A stretch of 64,000 nucleotides of DNA. Origin: Diprion similis (lineage: Eukaryota > Arthropoda > Insecta > Hymenoptera > Diprionidae). The stretch is taken from contig NC_060116.1 in the NCBI RefSeq assembly GCF_021155765.1, positions 13,578,001 through 13,642,000 on the forward strand, written 5' to 3'. Numbering within the stretch: position 1 is the stretch's first letter; the number at the start of each line of letters is the position of its first letter. Positions 38,801-47,321 of the stretch are shown one piece after another. The position numbers and the translations under genes were made by a program. The notes beneath the pieces are model-generated. The model worked only from the letters and a program-made list of their open reading frames with translations, had not been told where the DNA came from and ran no database searches.

Positions 38801-41800
38801 AATTGTTGTTATTATTATTATTTTAAGAAATCGAGACAAGCCGAGATGCCGAAGGATCAATTACGAACCCCGTTGAGGAGAGCGAAGGCGGAGGAGACCT
38901 CCACGGGGACGGTGACCGAACCCTTGGCGACGCGGATTCCAGTTGTTGCGGTGAAATTGAACACCGTCCGACGGAGGTAAAAGATCGTACGATATACAAC
39001 TCCATCTCCATTTTCTCCCGGATGTTTTCCTTTTCCATCCATCTTTATTATACGCTCGATACTTCTCGTCTAATGTTCGTGGACGTGTATCGTTTCACAA
39101 ACCGGCAGCATCTCGACTTTCTTATAAATAATACTTGACCATGCATATTAGGATTCAAAAGAGTCGAGCATCCGTCGTTCACCAACCACACCGAACACTG
39201 CAGTCTTCTTCTTATTCCTCTTCCTCCTCCTCCTCATCCTCGTGACTCCCCATCGCCTTGGTATATTATACATGCAATGCAGGAATCGTGCCGATTACCA
39301 TCTGACTCCTGGAAAGACGAAAGGGTTTATTGCCTTGAGGTTCTCCTCCCGCTTCAGGGTGTGTTCCATGAGATGGGCGTGAGATGGTTAATTGCGAGGT
39401 GAGAAGGGGTTAATTGTAAGGAAGAAGAATAATTATCCACAAGTTATTCAAGCTAATTAGGCGCAGCGCTGCGGTTGAATAGACTCCCAGATTATGATTA
39501 TTATTATCATGATGATGATGATGATGATTATGATTATGATGAAGACGCAGAAGGATTTCTCTTAAAATCTAATAACATGCCAGCGAGATAAAGTTGATAG
39601 ATGAATATATGAGTGGAATGATAAAAGATGAATATGAAAAAATTATGGAATTCTCGCCTCTCGGCTCTTGCGAACGGTTGTTACAAACGTCTGCAGCATA
39701 AATATCGTGTATAGAAAACGTACATACCACAACCATCGTGGATGGTCAATTTAACGTAATTCAATGTAATTTCATTTCTTCTAAAGCATAGTTATTACGG
39801 AACATTACTTGTATTACGTATAGAAAATATACCGTCGTGAAATGTTGCCGCTGCTGTTGCTGCTGCAGAATTGCGATCGAAACAGCCTGCCATTTGAAAC
39901 GCGGGCGGCTAATCTTAAAGCCTGTTAAACAACTGCGGGCTTCACACACCCTCGATCGTTCCTTCGGCGTGCAATAACGATGAAAACAATGGCGCGAAAA
40001 AAATCCTAAATACCGAGGATAATAATAAAGTATATAATCTTCTATTATCGCAGGCTTTGAACGCTTTTTTTCTTTTTCTTATACCGCGTAGTATATTTTT
40101 TGCTTGAATATCTTTCGGTGCACGAAGAGTTTTAGTACCGTATACTTTATTATTTAAAAACGTTCTATCGATATTGCCGAGGTACACCTTTTGTCTCGAC
40201 TCCATTTTCTTTCTACTAAATGAGCGAGACGAAACATTGCAAAAGAAAATAATGATAAATAATACGAAATGAAATCGCAGAACGGGAGGGAAACCTTGGA
40301 GAGTCCAGCTGCTCTGCCGACTCCAGAACCGACCCAGCAAGCCGCCTCTTGTCAGAGCGTCGCCGTTGCTGCCCTCCAGGACGAGGTGAACGCCTTGAAG
40401 GCGGAAATTGCCAGCTTACAGGCTCAACTGGCTCAGTGCAAAAGTCAGGGCCAAAACAATTTACCTGCGACGCGTAGCGACTCGCCTCGACGTGACATGA
40501 GGGTAAGTTCGCGAATTAAGGATGTCTGTATAATTCTTGTTTACCCGCGAAGAAGAAGAAGAAGATTCACGGCGTCGATTGGTTCGTTCTTATTTATATT
40601 TACGCTTTCCCAGGTACGTAGAAACACGAGCTCACCGGAACCTCTTACTGCTCCTTGTTCGCCGTTGTTGCCTCCTCTTCAAACGCCACCAGCGAAAACC
40701 GTCTCCAGAGAAGAAGCCCCGGTCTTAAAGATGGCTGAGAGAGTGCGGCTTAAGCGTACGGACGAAAGGCACATCACTGGACCCGACATCACGAACCTTG
40801 GTGTAAGGCCTCTCAGAGGAGCGTTTTGTATCAGTTACGATGCATGCCACGGAACGCCGAGTCATTGGTGTTTTATTTCATAATTACGTCAATTCCACAG
40901 GTGTGCTCTACCATGGTGGCCGAACATCTGGTCTCCGATCTTATGGAGCAGTCAAACTTGCAGGAACTTAACGGATCCGAAAAGCAATTCGAAGTTGAAA
41001 CGGAGAGGCTGAACAGCAGGCTGGAACATGCGAGAGCTAACAACGCCGTTCTTGCGCTTACACTTCACGAGAGTAAAGCTCAGTGTGATAGGTCCGTGAT
41101 TTAGAATCATTGGAATCAGTTTCTCTCGCATTTATCTACTACGAGCAATTCTTTTACAAACCTTTATTTTCTGACCTTCCAGGCTCAGCCTATTAGTCGG
41201 AAAATACGAATCTAATGCCACTGCGCTTCGGCTCGCATTATCCTACAGTGATCGAGCTATTGAAGCTTACGATGTTCTTGTGGCTTTACTAGAGAGCGAA
41301 ATTGCTCTGTCTACGGATCGCAGCAATATTACTATCGACAATAGAAGGATTGCTGAAAATGTTGCTTACCACGTGTTGAACAGGCTGGAAAACGACTGCG
41401 CAGCCTTAGGGGCGCCCTGGGAGGATAGCATGGTCTTATCCGACGAGTACGTTTTCTTTTAACGTCAAATTCGTGAGGTAAATGCGAGTTGCTGCTGGTG
41501 ATGACCGTTTTTTTCTATTCTCGTACAGTTCGGAAGTAACTTGGGGCATCGAGGAAGAGAAAAGACTCAGGAGACACATCAACAGAATGAAATCGGATCG
41601 GGCGATGGTCAGATCCACTGCTGTTGAATTGGAAAGTGTTCATGCCGAACCTCTGAACTCGAAGAACACTATCTCACTATCCGAGGCTAGGAAATTGGAT
41701 TTAGAAACTGCGGTACTGATGCAGGTGCGCTGACGAACGTTTAATTCTTTACCGCGTTTTTATGATTTAGTAGATTCGTCAATCTTAACACATATCTACT

Positions 41801-43820
41801 CAATATGTCTAGGAATTAATGGCAATGAGAGAGGACAAGGCTGAGCTTAGAGCGAGAGTTTTTTTACTCGAAAAAGAACGGGCAACTATTGAACTTAAAC
41901 TGGGTGTTCAAGATACACAAATCGCCGCTCAGTATGCAGCTATATTACATCTTCAGGAACAGCTCAGAGATATGGAAGCTATGCCGGCGATTGTGGCTAA
42001 CAAGGTACGCTGCTACTTATTGAAACGACGGTACTTTAAAGCTCCCCCGTACTTTTTCGCTTTACTGTCGAGAGTAAGTAAATGTAAAAATATAAATTCC
42101 TCTCTATACGATAGGATCACGTCGTGAGCGACAACGAGAGCGAAGGTATAGAGTCGGAGTTGATAGAAGCGCTTGGAAGAGAAGCCAGGTTAAAAGATCG
42201 TCTCCAAGAACTTGTATCAACGTTTGACAAGGTTTACGCTAATCTTGATCTCCGACATCTTCAGTCCGACGAGCTTGTCAAGGATTTGAAACGTGCTAAT
42301 GGGTAATAACAAATAGACTCCAAAATATGGCGTGCGATAATATATTTCATTGACAAGTTATCCCAGTCATTTTCCCAGATGTCGATAGTCTAAAATATTT
42401 GTGCGAATTTTTTTCAAATGTTTTCGTTCCATCAAAGTATTTATGGCACCCTGTTTACTTACAAAATCAATTTTATTTTCGTCTCTCATCTCAGAGCTCT
42501 AGTACAATCGATGGAGAAGTCTAAGAAAAAGTATCAATCGAGGCTCAAAAAGCTGGAACAACAGATGCTGGAAATGGTGGAAAGACACGCGGCACAGGTA
42601 AGGGAACGAGAGCTGGTTTTTTAAGTAAATTAAACACGATTCATATATGTATGTGTATATTTATTTATATATTTAGATGTTTAAGCATTATATGATTCTA
42701 CAAAAGATCTTGACGTACAATGATGCGAGATAAGTTGGAATTAACTTCTCCCCTTTCGCTCCTTCAGTTGTTTCTCATATTCCTGTTCTATCAGTATATT
42801 CAAGTCGTCTAGAGGCTTGTAGAAGTAATGAACCGTCTGTGCGCCGGCTAACATTGTAAGCATAGCGACGGCGGTATAGCTAAGATAGCGAGACCAGGAA
42901 ACTCCAGCAGGCATTTTCTTTAGGCGAACTTGTTTCGGAACGTATTGAGTTTTGCTCTTTTCTATCGCGTTACGTTTGCAGTTGTGCTAGCTTCTTCTCT
43001 ACCGCCTCTTCGATTCGCCGCTTTTTAAAGGTTTTGTAAAAGTTAACTTCACCGACGTGCCAGTTTATCATGGAAAACTCGAGTGCTGCACCGAGGACAA
43101 AAAATATCGGCAAAAATCTGTACACACCGAATAACTTTTTACCCGGCCACTTATCGAACACCGTGCCGATTAAACTACGCCTTGCTCGTTTTAACAACAT
43201 TTACGAGCATTGATCTCTGCAGCACTATTCACAGCAGACGACTTGCGGCCATCTTGAATATCCATGTTACGTCAGCCGCGAAGTCCTACCAAGATTCGAG
43301 ATATGCGCACTATGCAATGCGCATGCGTCTATCTTGTTCATTAGATGGCGGTTAACAAATCATCGGTATTACAGATTCCCTCATATCCATATTTTTGAAA
43401 ATCGAAATAAAAATTTTAGTATAACGATTGAGTAGACGATGCAAGATTGTGATTCCAGAGTTTTCTCAAAGCTTTGGGAATACAATTTACTTATTTGAGT
43501 AGAAAAAATTAATCCTTTTGCACGATTGTCAAGAAATTACGATATATGATTACGACATTAGTCCACCTAGAATAAAATATTTTCTCCGATAATCGAATTC
43601 TCCCGGAAATTTATCGGTTTTTTCTCCAAGGGAGGACAACACTCTGTATTTCACACTGAATTCTATATGTAGATCAATGGTATTTCATGATGAATTTCAT
43701 TGCTTTCAGGTCAGGTCGTTGAACCAGCGCATAGCAATGTTGGAAGAAGAGTCGTCCGGGTACAAGGGAACATTGCCGTTGCAATCGCAAAGTTCGGGAG
43801 CTAGCGAAACTTCGTTGTGA
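16116..43820 (+). CDS. MCC: MCC orthologue (colorectal mutant cancer protein), spliced gene
   Basis: MCC is a coiled-coil scaffold that in vertebrates binds PDZ proteins such as Scribble and modulates Wnt and cell-migration signalling. Exons read here: 16116-16348, 16891-17027, 37803-38064, 38828-38976, 40281-40502, 40614-40802, 40901-41091, 41183-41446, 41529-41724, 41813-42004, 42115-42302, 42495-42597, 43710-43820. All joins have GT/AG borders and matching phases. Recognisable blocks in order are an EF-hand (DLLTVCREL...GADEQGRISYQEF), PTSSDNSLG, RHESWEFDSGARDL, LHAAALSSLRSEV, RLTELHSVIAEL, AERVRL, FEVETERLNSRLEHA, LLVGKYESNATALRLALSYS, LDLETAVLMQELMAM, VKDLKRANG and LEQQMLEMVERHAAQ. The terminal ETSL is the MCC PDZ-binding motif. 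The start codon is uncertain (see candidate first exons). A poly(A) signal AATAAA lies at 44078. Confidence 0.95.
17766..17999. mobile_element. 234-bp MITE with about 52-bp terminal inverted repeats
   Basis: The ends TTTAATATGCGCATGCGC and GCGCATGCGCATATTAAA are perfect inverted repeats. The similarity continues inward for about 52 bases (through a 'gtttgccagggtgacc' block and its complement 'ggtaaccctgacaaac'). The interior has no coding capacity. The TIR contains GCGCATGCGC, the core of an NRF-1 type binding site. A clear target-site duplication cannot be separated from the palindromic ends. Confidence 0.75.
19277..19323 (+). repeat. (CAT)n / (CGT)n microsatellite
   Basis: About eleven CAT units followed by five CGT units. 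It explains the poly-Met/poly-Thr frame on the minus strand. Confidence 0.85.
20937..21190 (+). promoter_or_regulatory. CpG-rich patch, possible alternative promoter
   Basis: This GC- and CpG-rich segment stands out sharply from its AT-rich surroundings. It contains an initiator-like TCAGTT at 20970-20975 and a DPE-like GGTCC starting about 28 bases downstream (one base off the ideal spacing), followed by purine-rich leader-like sequence. It sits inside the MCC intron and could drive an internal MCC transcript. No coding exon could be attached. Confidence 0.3.
22610..22880. promoter_or_regulatory. Second CpG-rich patch in MCC intron
   Basis: About 270 bases rich in CG dinucleotides (gccggcgtcgtc, cggcggcgtcgcgacgc) within AT-rich intron, immediately downstream of a (TC)n tract. 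Open frames on both strands are basic and Arg-rich, as expected from composition, and are not taken as genes. It may be a promoter or enhancer. Confidence 0.25.
29806..29837 (+). repeat. (TCG)n microsatellite
   Basis: Tandem GTC/TCG units. A second shorter tract lies at 30019-30039. They account for the poly-Arg and poly-Asp frames seen on either strand. Confidence 0.8.
30585..31022 (+). CDS. Candidate alternative N-terminal exon of MCC, no ATG
   Basis: From a TGA at 30582 the frame is open to a strong donor (GTGAGT at 31023), ending in phase 0, the phase needed to join MCC exon 37803. The peptide has a Gln/His tract, an acidic patch (EDEVEDDEEEP) and an Arg-rich CCPGDRRGER segment. The frame has no ATG. 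The only good-context ATG (30688) is in a frame that would not join MCC. Upstream sequence (30000-30580) resembles a 5' leader, with a possible acceptor (atttttgcag) ending at 30372. Either an upstream mini-exon supplies the start, initiation is non-AUG, or the exon is untranslated. Human MCC also has a short isoform starting just before LHSAAL. Confidence 0.4.
31023..36164. other. MCC intron segment with unassigned mid-GC sequence
   Basis: Less AT-rich than most of the intron and with few microsatellites. Open frames exist (for example 31747-32037 plus, 32744-33037 minus, 34627-34965 minus, 35025-35497 plus). None shows a recognised domain, signal peptide or convincing splice pattern. An ATGGCGC motif with CCAAT-like context lies near 34850. 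Regulatory elements or an unknown lineage-specific gene cannot be excluded. Confidence 0.4.
36165..36401 (-). CDS. Small secreted six-cysteine peptide, unknown family
   Basis: A 78-residue precursor. After MRGKGMENWT comes a hydrophobic signal sequence (about residues 10-29, FLVVICVALIMTTITSS), with likely cleavage after STAA or nearby. The mature peptide has exactly six cysteines, spaced TC..SC..KC..RC..PC..TC, and the motif CRVSPCPKLVPTC near the C-terminus. Six cysteines suggest three disulphides. An intron lies in the 5' leader: donor at 36513, acceptor at 36417-36418, so the coding exon starts at 36416. A TATA box sits upstream. The gene is antisense inside the large MCC intron. I do not recognise the family; it could be an immune, protease-inhibitor-like or gland peptide. 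A second in-frame ATG (36386) is possible. Confidence 0.75.
   Translation of the reverse strand: MRGKGMENWTFLVVICVALIMTTITSSTAAPADEYIHLPGKTCAEAPSCPDGRKCVMSPPRCRVSPCPKLVPTCGPSS
36514..36605 (-). other. 5' untranslated exon of the six-cysteine peptide gene
   Basis: On the minus strand the segment ends at a perfect GTAAGT donor (complement at 36508-36513). It joins, across an intron of about 97 bp, to the exon containing the start codon. Its 5' limit is placed about 30 bases below the TATA box and is inferred. Confidence 0.5.
36631..36642 (-). promoter_or_regulatory. TATA box of the six-cysteine peptide gene
   Basis: AGTATATATACT on the minus strand, placed to start transcription near 36605. 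A palindromic GGTGATATTCACC lies further upstream near 36708. A canonical TATA promoter fits a highly or inducibly expressed secreted peptide. Confidence 0.5.
37803..38976 (+). CDS. MCC: MCC exons: start of the conserved coiled coil
   Basis: Exon 37803-38064 follows a pyrimidine-rich acceptor (cttcag). It encodes LHAAALSSLRSEVSELNARL through RHEERLTELHSVIAEL to EEDES, a heptad-rich coiled coil closely matching the start of the common part of vertebrate MCC. It ends in phase 1. Exon 38828-38976 (acceptor attttaag, donor GTAAAA) restores the frame and gives acidic, Ser-rich sequence (IETSRDAEGSITNPVEESEG...). It lies in a different frame from the longer overlapping open frames, so automated ORF calling would miss it. 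It ends in phase 0, matching exon 40281. Confidence 0.85.
40281..42597 (+). CDS. MCC: MCC central and C-terminal exons
   Basis: Nine closely spaced exons with introns of 80-200 bp. Together they encode a second coiled coil (LQDEVNALKAEIASLQAQL), a Ser/Pro linker, KMAERVRLKRT, the block AEHLVSDL...FEVETERLNSRL, the strongly conserved LLVGKYESNATALRLALSYS, then RLRRHINRMKSDRAMV, LDLETAVLMQELMAM, LKDRLQELVSTF, LVKDLKRANG and LEQQMLEMVERHAAQ. Phases run 0,0,0,2,2,0,0,2,0. The 103-nt last exon of this block (42495-42597) is the one copied in the downstream duplication. Confidence 0.95.
42741..42914 (-). CDS. sloth2: Sloth2 / Brawnin (UQCC6, C12orf73) micropeptide
   Basis: A 57-residue mitochondrial inner-membrane peptide needed for assembly of respiratory complex III. 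The protein begins MPAGVSWSRYLSY, has a single hydrophobic segment (about residues 13-30, TAVAMLTMLAGAQTV), then HYFYKPLDDL and a charged C-terminus. The MPAGV start, the AG.. .VH.(Y/F)Y.P motif and the length match human C12orf73. It is too short to stand out as an ORF. It is the second cistron: its ATG lies 55 nt after the sloth1 stop on the same strand, with no promoter-like sequence between. In Drosophila the two peptides are made from one transcript, and the same arrangement is seen here. Nested antisense in the last MCC intron. Confidence 0.85.
   Translation of the reverse strand: MPAGVSWSRYLSYTAVAMLTMLAGAQTVHYFYKPLDDLNILIEQEYEKQLKERKGRS
42970..43200 (-). CDS. sloth1: Sloth1 / SMIM4 (UQCC5) micropeptide
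   Basis: A 76-residue protein with basic N-terminus MLLKRARRSLIG, then the family block GKKLFGVYRFLPIFFVLG running into a membrane segment (about residues 29-43) and AALEF, and a charged helical C-terminus (KKRRIEEAVEKKL). Human SMIM4 has the near-identical GK..FG.YRFLPFFFVLG block. It acts with Sloth2/Brawnin in complex III assembly in the mitochondrial inner membrane. First cistron of a two-cistron transcript, unspliced as far as seen. Nested antisense between the last two MCC exons; the promoter is just upstream (43201-43330). Confidence 0.88.
   Translation of the reverse strand: MLLKRARRSLIGTVFDKWPGKKLFGVYRFLPIFFVLGAALEFSMINWHVGEVNFYKTFKKRRIEEAVEKKLAQLQT
43236..43328 (-). promoter_or_regulatory. 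Promoter motifs of sloth1-sloth2: YY1-like and NRF-1-like
   Basis: On the minus strand upstream of sloth1 lie CAAGATGGCCGC (complement near 43245-43256, YY1-like), a TGACGTAAC-like site and TGCGCATGCG at 43318-43327 (NRF-1 / Ewg-like). These motifs are typical of nuclear genes for mitochondrial proteins. The same block is preserved in the duplicated unit near 46012-46096. Confidence 0.5.
43710..43820 (+). CDS. MCC: MCC last coding exon with PDZ-binding tail
   Basis: Thirty-six residues and a stop: VRSLNQRIAMLEEESSG..., finishing GASETSL. The start matches the human VRMLKQRIALLEEE segment, and the last four residues ETSL are identical to the human PDZ-binding motif. It is preceded by the acceptor ttgctttcag. 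AATAAA follows at 44078, giving a 3' UTR of about 270 bases. Confidence 0.95.
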   Translation, partial: VRSLNQRIAMLEEESSGYKGTLPLQSQSSGASETSL

Positions 43821-44698
43821 CATACGAGTAGATAATCGAAGTAATTGATACTTATTAAAACGAGTATTTTTTAATACTTTTTTCCTATCGTCAGTGATCA
43901 GCGCGATCGCGGCGGATTGAATCTATGTATTTTTTTACTTGAGAAAAAAAGAAGAATATTAATGATAATAATTACCTGAATGTAATTGCCCGGCTAAAAC
44001 CGCTTTGTAATTATTATATATTATTTTGACGTAACGTATTTATTAGTTAATTATGACAGCTAATTATCGCTATCGTTAATAAAATAGAAAATTGCATACC
44101 GCGCGTACTTGCGTCGATACTTGCGTAATTTGAACATACGGTAGATCTGTGGATGATTGTGACTACGTCGCAAATCAAAAAATGCTTTTTCTCACGAAAC
44201 AACTTCTCATTATCTCATATACATAGTATATATAAATGTATACATATACACTACTACTGAATAATTACAAAATATTAGTTAGTGATTTTGATTTGTAAAT
44301 ATGTATATTGTAGGCATACTCGAAGCGTGATAAATGTAGACTACGGTTAAATAAAACGTGCTTTATAATAAGTCTGTTCCCTGTACTTGAGATCAGCCGG
44401 CATGAAATCGTCTGAAATGAAAACACAATCGCTAAATTTTTCAAAAGTGCCGGCATCTACTGGAAAATATTTTGTGAAGCTTTATCTAGATTGAATATTC
44501 ATAAAATGTGGATAAACTAAATTTCTGAAATTCATTCACAACTATATTCTGGAAAAATTACGAATAATAAATACCCTGATTCACAATCACTAGAACGTAT
44601 CGGAATCGAAAATTATAAAATTCGTGAGTGATAATTGGTATCTTGCTTACACATCAAATTCTTTTACAGTGTCGCGACAATCATCAGTTGTCATTTCA

Positions 44699-44752
44699 TC
44701 ACGCAGGTTGGGGTTCCCTACATTGTAGACTCCATTGCCATTGTCTCAGTGG
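44699..44752 (-). pseudogene. Truncated 3' tail of BCAS2
   Basis: This 54-base fragment corresponds to the last codons and stop of the intact BCAS2 gene (47322-47374) and carries a small indel. It marks the right-hand edge of duplication unit A. It has no upstream BCAS2 sequence and cannot be a functional gene. Confidence 0.85.
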
Positions 44753-44937
44753 CAAATAGACTCCAAAATACGGCGTGCGATAATATATTTCATTGACAAG
44801 TTATCCCAGTCATTTTCCCAGATGTCGATAATCTAAAATATTTTTGCAAATTTTTTTCAAATGTATTCGTTCCATCAAAGTATTTATGGCATCCTGTTTA
44901 CTTACAAAAACAATTTTATTTTCGCCTCTTATCTCAG

Positions 44938-45040
44938 AGCTCTAGTACAATTGATGGAGAAGTCTAAGAAAAAGTATCAATCGAGGCTTTTTAAGCTGGA
45001 ACAACAGATGCTAGAAATGGTGGAAAGACACGCGGCACAG
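44938..45040 (+). pseudogene. Dead copy of the MCC 103-nt exon
   Basis: Same length and frame as MCC exon 42495-42597 with a few substitutions, and the acceptor is intact. The donor GT has become GG (cacag|ggaagg), so it cannot be spliced normally. It lies downstream of the true MCC stop and poly(A) signal. Confidence 0.85.
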
Positions 45041-45187
45041 GGAAGGGGATGAGAGCTGGTTTGTGAAGTAAATTAAACATGATTCATATATGTGTGTGTG
45101 TGTGTATATTTATTTATATATTCAAATGTTTGAATATTACATGATTCTACGAGATCTTGACTTACAATGATACAAGGTAAATCGGAA

Positions 45188-45373
45188 TTAAGTTCTCTCC
45201 TTTTGCTCCCTCAATCGGTTCTCGTTTTCTCGTTTTATCCGCGTATTTGAGTCGTGTTCGTTACGTCGAGGATTAGGGTAGAAGTAACGAACGGTCCGTT
45301 GGCCGGCTGTCATTGCAAACATATACAAGCAGATGTACTGGAGGTGGTGACGAAATCCGGCTCTGGCAGGCAT
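45188..45373 (-). CDS. Diverged Sloth2/Brawnin paralogue
   Basis: An open frame of 61 residues in the duplicated unit, collinear with sloth2. It keeps MPA at the start, a shortened hydrophobic segment ending AMTAG, TVRYFYP, and a charged tail. It differs from the parent at most other positions and is longer, with a basic, Asn/Arg-rich C-terminus. The frame has no stops or frameshifts despite this divergence. If translated from the same transcript as the sloth1 paralogue, it would be the second cistron. The spacer between the cistrons is now 195 nt because of a MITE insertion. Function is unknown; it may be a specialised or decaying complex III assembly factor. Confidence 0.6.
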   Translation of the reverse strand: MPARAGFRHHLQYICLYMFAMTAGQRTVRYFYPNPRRNEHDSNTRIKRENENRLREQKERT

Positions 45374-45409
45374 TTTCTTTGGCCCACTTGTTTCGGTCTT
45401 CGGAACGTA

Positions 45410-45517
45410 TTAACCTGTCAACCTGGGAGGTTAACCGGGGATAAGCATATGTCCTACCCGTACACGCTATTCTTTACGTTTGACGTATTTATACGTCCCG
45501 CACGGTTAACAGGTTAA
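45410..45517. mobile_element. 108-bp piggyBac-like MITE with TTAA ends
   Basis: Flanked on both sides by TTAA, with imperfect inverted ends TTAACCTGTCAACC and its counterpart CGGTTAACAGGTTAA. The matching place in unit A reads cgtaTTGAgtttt, so the empty site needs only one substitution to be a TTAA target. It is therefore an insertion after duplication, between the two micropeptide cistrons. Confidence 0.7.
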
Positions 45518-45568
45518 GTTTTCTTCTTTTCTAGTGCGTTACATTGGTTACGTTCGCTTATATGGTAG

Positions 45569-45784
45569 CTACTTCTTTAGCACCTCTTCGTTTCGCCGCT
45601 TTTCAGACACTTGGTAAGAGTAAGAGTTGACTCTAGCCTCGTATTGGCGTATACTGTAATACTCCAATGCTGCACCGAGAACAAAACATATCGCTGTGCG
45701 TTTGTACAGACTTAATATCTTTGCGTCCGAAAAATGATCGATCACCTTGTCGATGAAATTACGCTTTGGGTGTTTGAACAACAT
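45569..45784 (-). CDS. Diverged Sloth1/SMIM4 paralogue
   Basis: An open frame of 71 residues, collinear with sloth1. It retains the start (MLFK), the core CFVLGAALEY of the membrane segment and a charged C-terminus with EKRR. It has replaced the family-defining GKKLFGVYRFLP block with a different sequence (DAKILSLYKRTAI). About 40% of residues match the parent by eye, whereas the flanking non-coding DNA is nearly identical. The frame is intact. Possible readings are rapid adaptive change with a new role, such as germline-specific complex III assembly, or relaxed constraint that has not yet produced a stop. Confidence 0.6.
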   Translation of the reverse strand: MLFKHPKRNFIDKVIDHFSDAKILSLYKRTAICFVLGAALEYYSIRQYEARVNSYSYQVSEKRRNEEVLKK

Positions 45785-46321
45785 TTGCGAGCACTGATTT
45801 CGGCAACATTAATACATTTTTGTTCTAGGCATTAATACTCACAGCCACTCAACTCAAAAAAAAAGGAGGCGCACAGTTAGCCAAATGCATTATACTATAC
45901 CAACTGGAACGATCATTCTATAGCTTGGTATACGGCTGGCTTGCCGGCGAAAGAGAGGGCTAAAGGTACAAGTGTTGTCACTTTCGCACGTCAGACAGAC
46001 TTTCAAAAAGACTTGCGGCCATCTTGAATATCCATGTTGCGTCAGCCGCGAAGTCCTACCAAGATTCAAGATATGCGCACGATGCAATGCGCATGCGTCT
46101 ATCTTGTTCATTACAAGGCGGCTAACAAATCATCGGTATTCAAGATTCCGTCATATCCATAATTTTCAAAATCGAAATAAAAATTTTAATATAACGATTG
46201 TGCAGAGTATGAACAATTGCGATTTCAGAGTTTTCTCAAAGTTTCGAGAATACAAATCACTTATTTGAACGGAAAAAATAATCCTTTTGCATGAATTCAT
46301 GATGAATTTCATTGTTTTCAG

Positions 46322-46429
46322 GTCAGGTCATTAAACCAGCGCATAGCAATATTATAAGAGTCGTCCGGGTACAAGGGAACATTGCCGTTGCAATCGAAAA
46401 GTTCGGGAGCTAGCGAAACTGCGTTGTGA
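46322..46429 (+). pseudogene. Dead copy of the MCC last exon
   Basis: Collinear with 43710-43820. A 3-nt deletion and substitution create an in-frame TAA after IAIL, near codon 12. The final residues now read ETAL instead of ETSL. Together with the lost donor of the other copied exon, this shows that MCC uses only unit A. Confidence 0.88.
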
Positions 46430-47321
46430 CATACGAGTAGATAATCGAAGTAATTGATACTTATTAAAACGAGTATTTTTTAATACTTTTTTTTCCTATC
46501 GTCAGTGATCAGCGCGGTTGCGGCGAATTGAATATATATATTCTTTCACTTCAGAAAAAAAGAAGAATATTGATGACAATAATTACCTGAATGTAATTGC
46601 CCGGCTAAAACCGCTTTGTAATTATGATATATTATTTTGACGTAACGTATTTATTAGTTAATTATGACAGCTAATTATCGCTATCGTTAATAAAATTGAA
46701 AATTGCATACTGCGCGTCCTTGCGTCGATACTTGCGTAATTTGAACATACGATAGATCTGTGGATAATTATGACTACAGCGCAAATCAAAAACTGTTTTT
46801 TCTCTCGAAACAACTTCTCATTATCTCATATACAGAGTATATTTAAATTTATACATATACACTACTACTGAATAATTATAAAATATTAGTTAGTGATTTT
46901 GACTTATAAATATATATATATACATATATATATATTGTAGGCATACTCGAAGCGTGATAAAAGTAGATTACGGTCAAACAAAACGTGCTTTATAATAAGT
47001 CTGTTCTCTGTGTCCTCAGATCTTCCAGCACAAATCGTCTAAATGCAATATCAAATTTTTTCATAAGATGTACTCGCATTGACTGGAAAATATTTTATGA
47101 AGCATTATCTAGATTGAATATTCATAAAATGTGGGTCAACTAAATTTCTGAAATTCGATCATAACTTTATTCTGAAAAAATGACGAATAATAAATACCCT
47201 GATTCACAATCACTAGAACGCATCGGAATCGAAAATTATAAAATTCATCAGTTATAATTGGTATCTTGCTTAGACATCAAATTGTTTTATAGTGTCACGA
47301 CAATCGTCAGTTGTCATTTCA

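Larger units (their letters stand above)
42310..44752. repeat. Tandem duplication, unit A
   Basis: From the MCC intron after exon 42302 to a fragment of the 3' end of BCAS2. The start 'caaatagactccaaaata' recurs at 44753, and the end 'cattgtctcagtggc' recurs near 47374 inside the intact BCAS2 gene. Unit A keeps the working MCC exons, the canonical sloth1-sloth2 gene and a truncated BCAS2 tail. The break-point therefore lies within BCAS2 exon 3 on one side and an MCC intron on the other. Confidence 0.9.
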
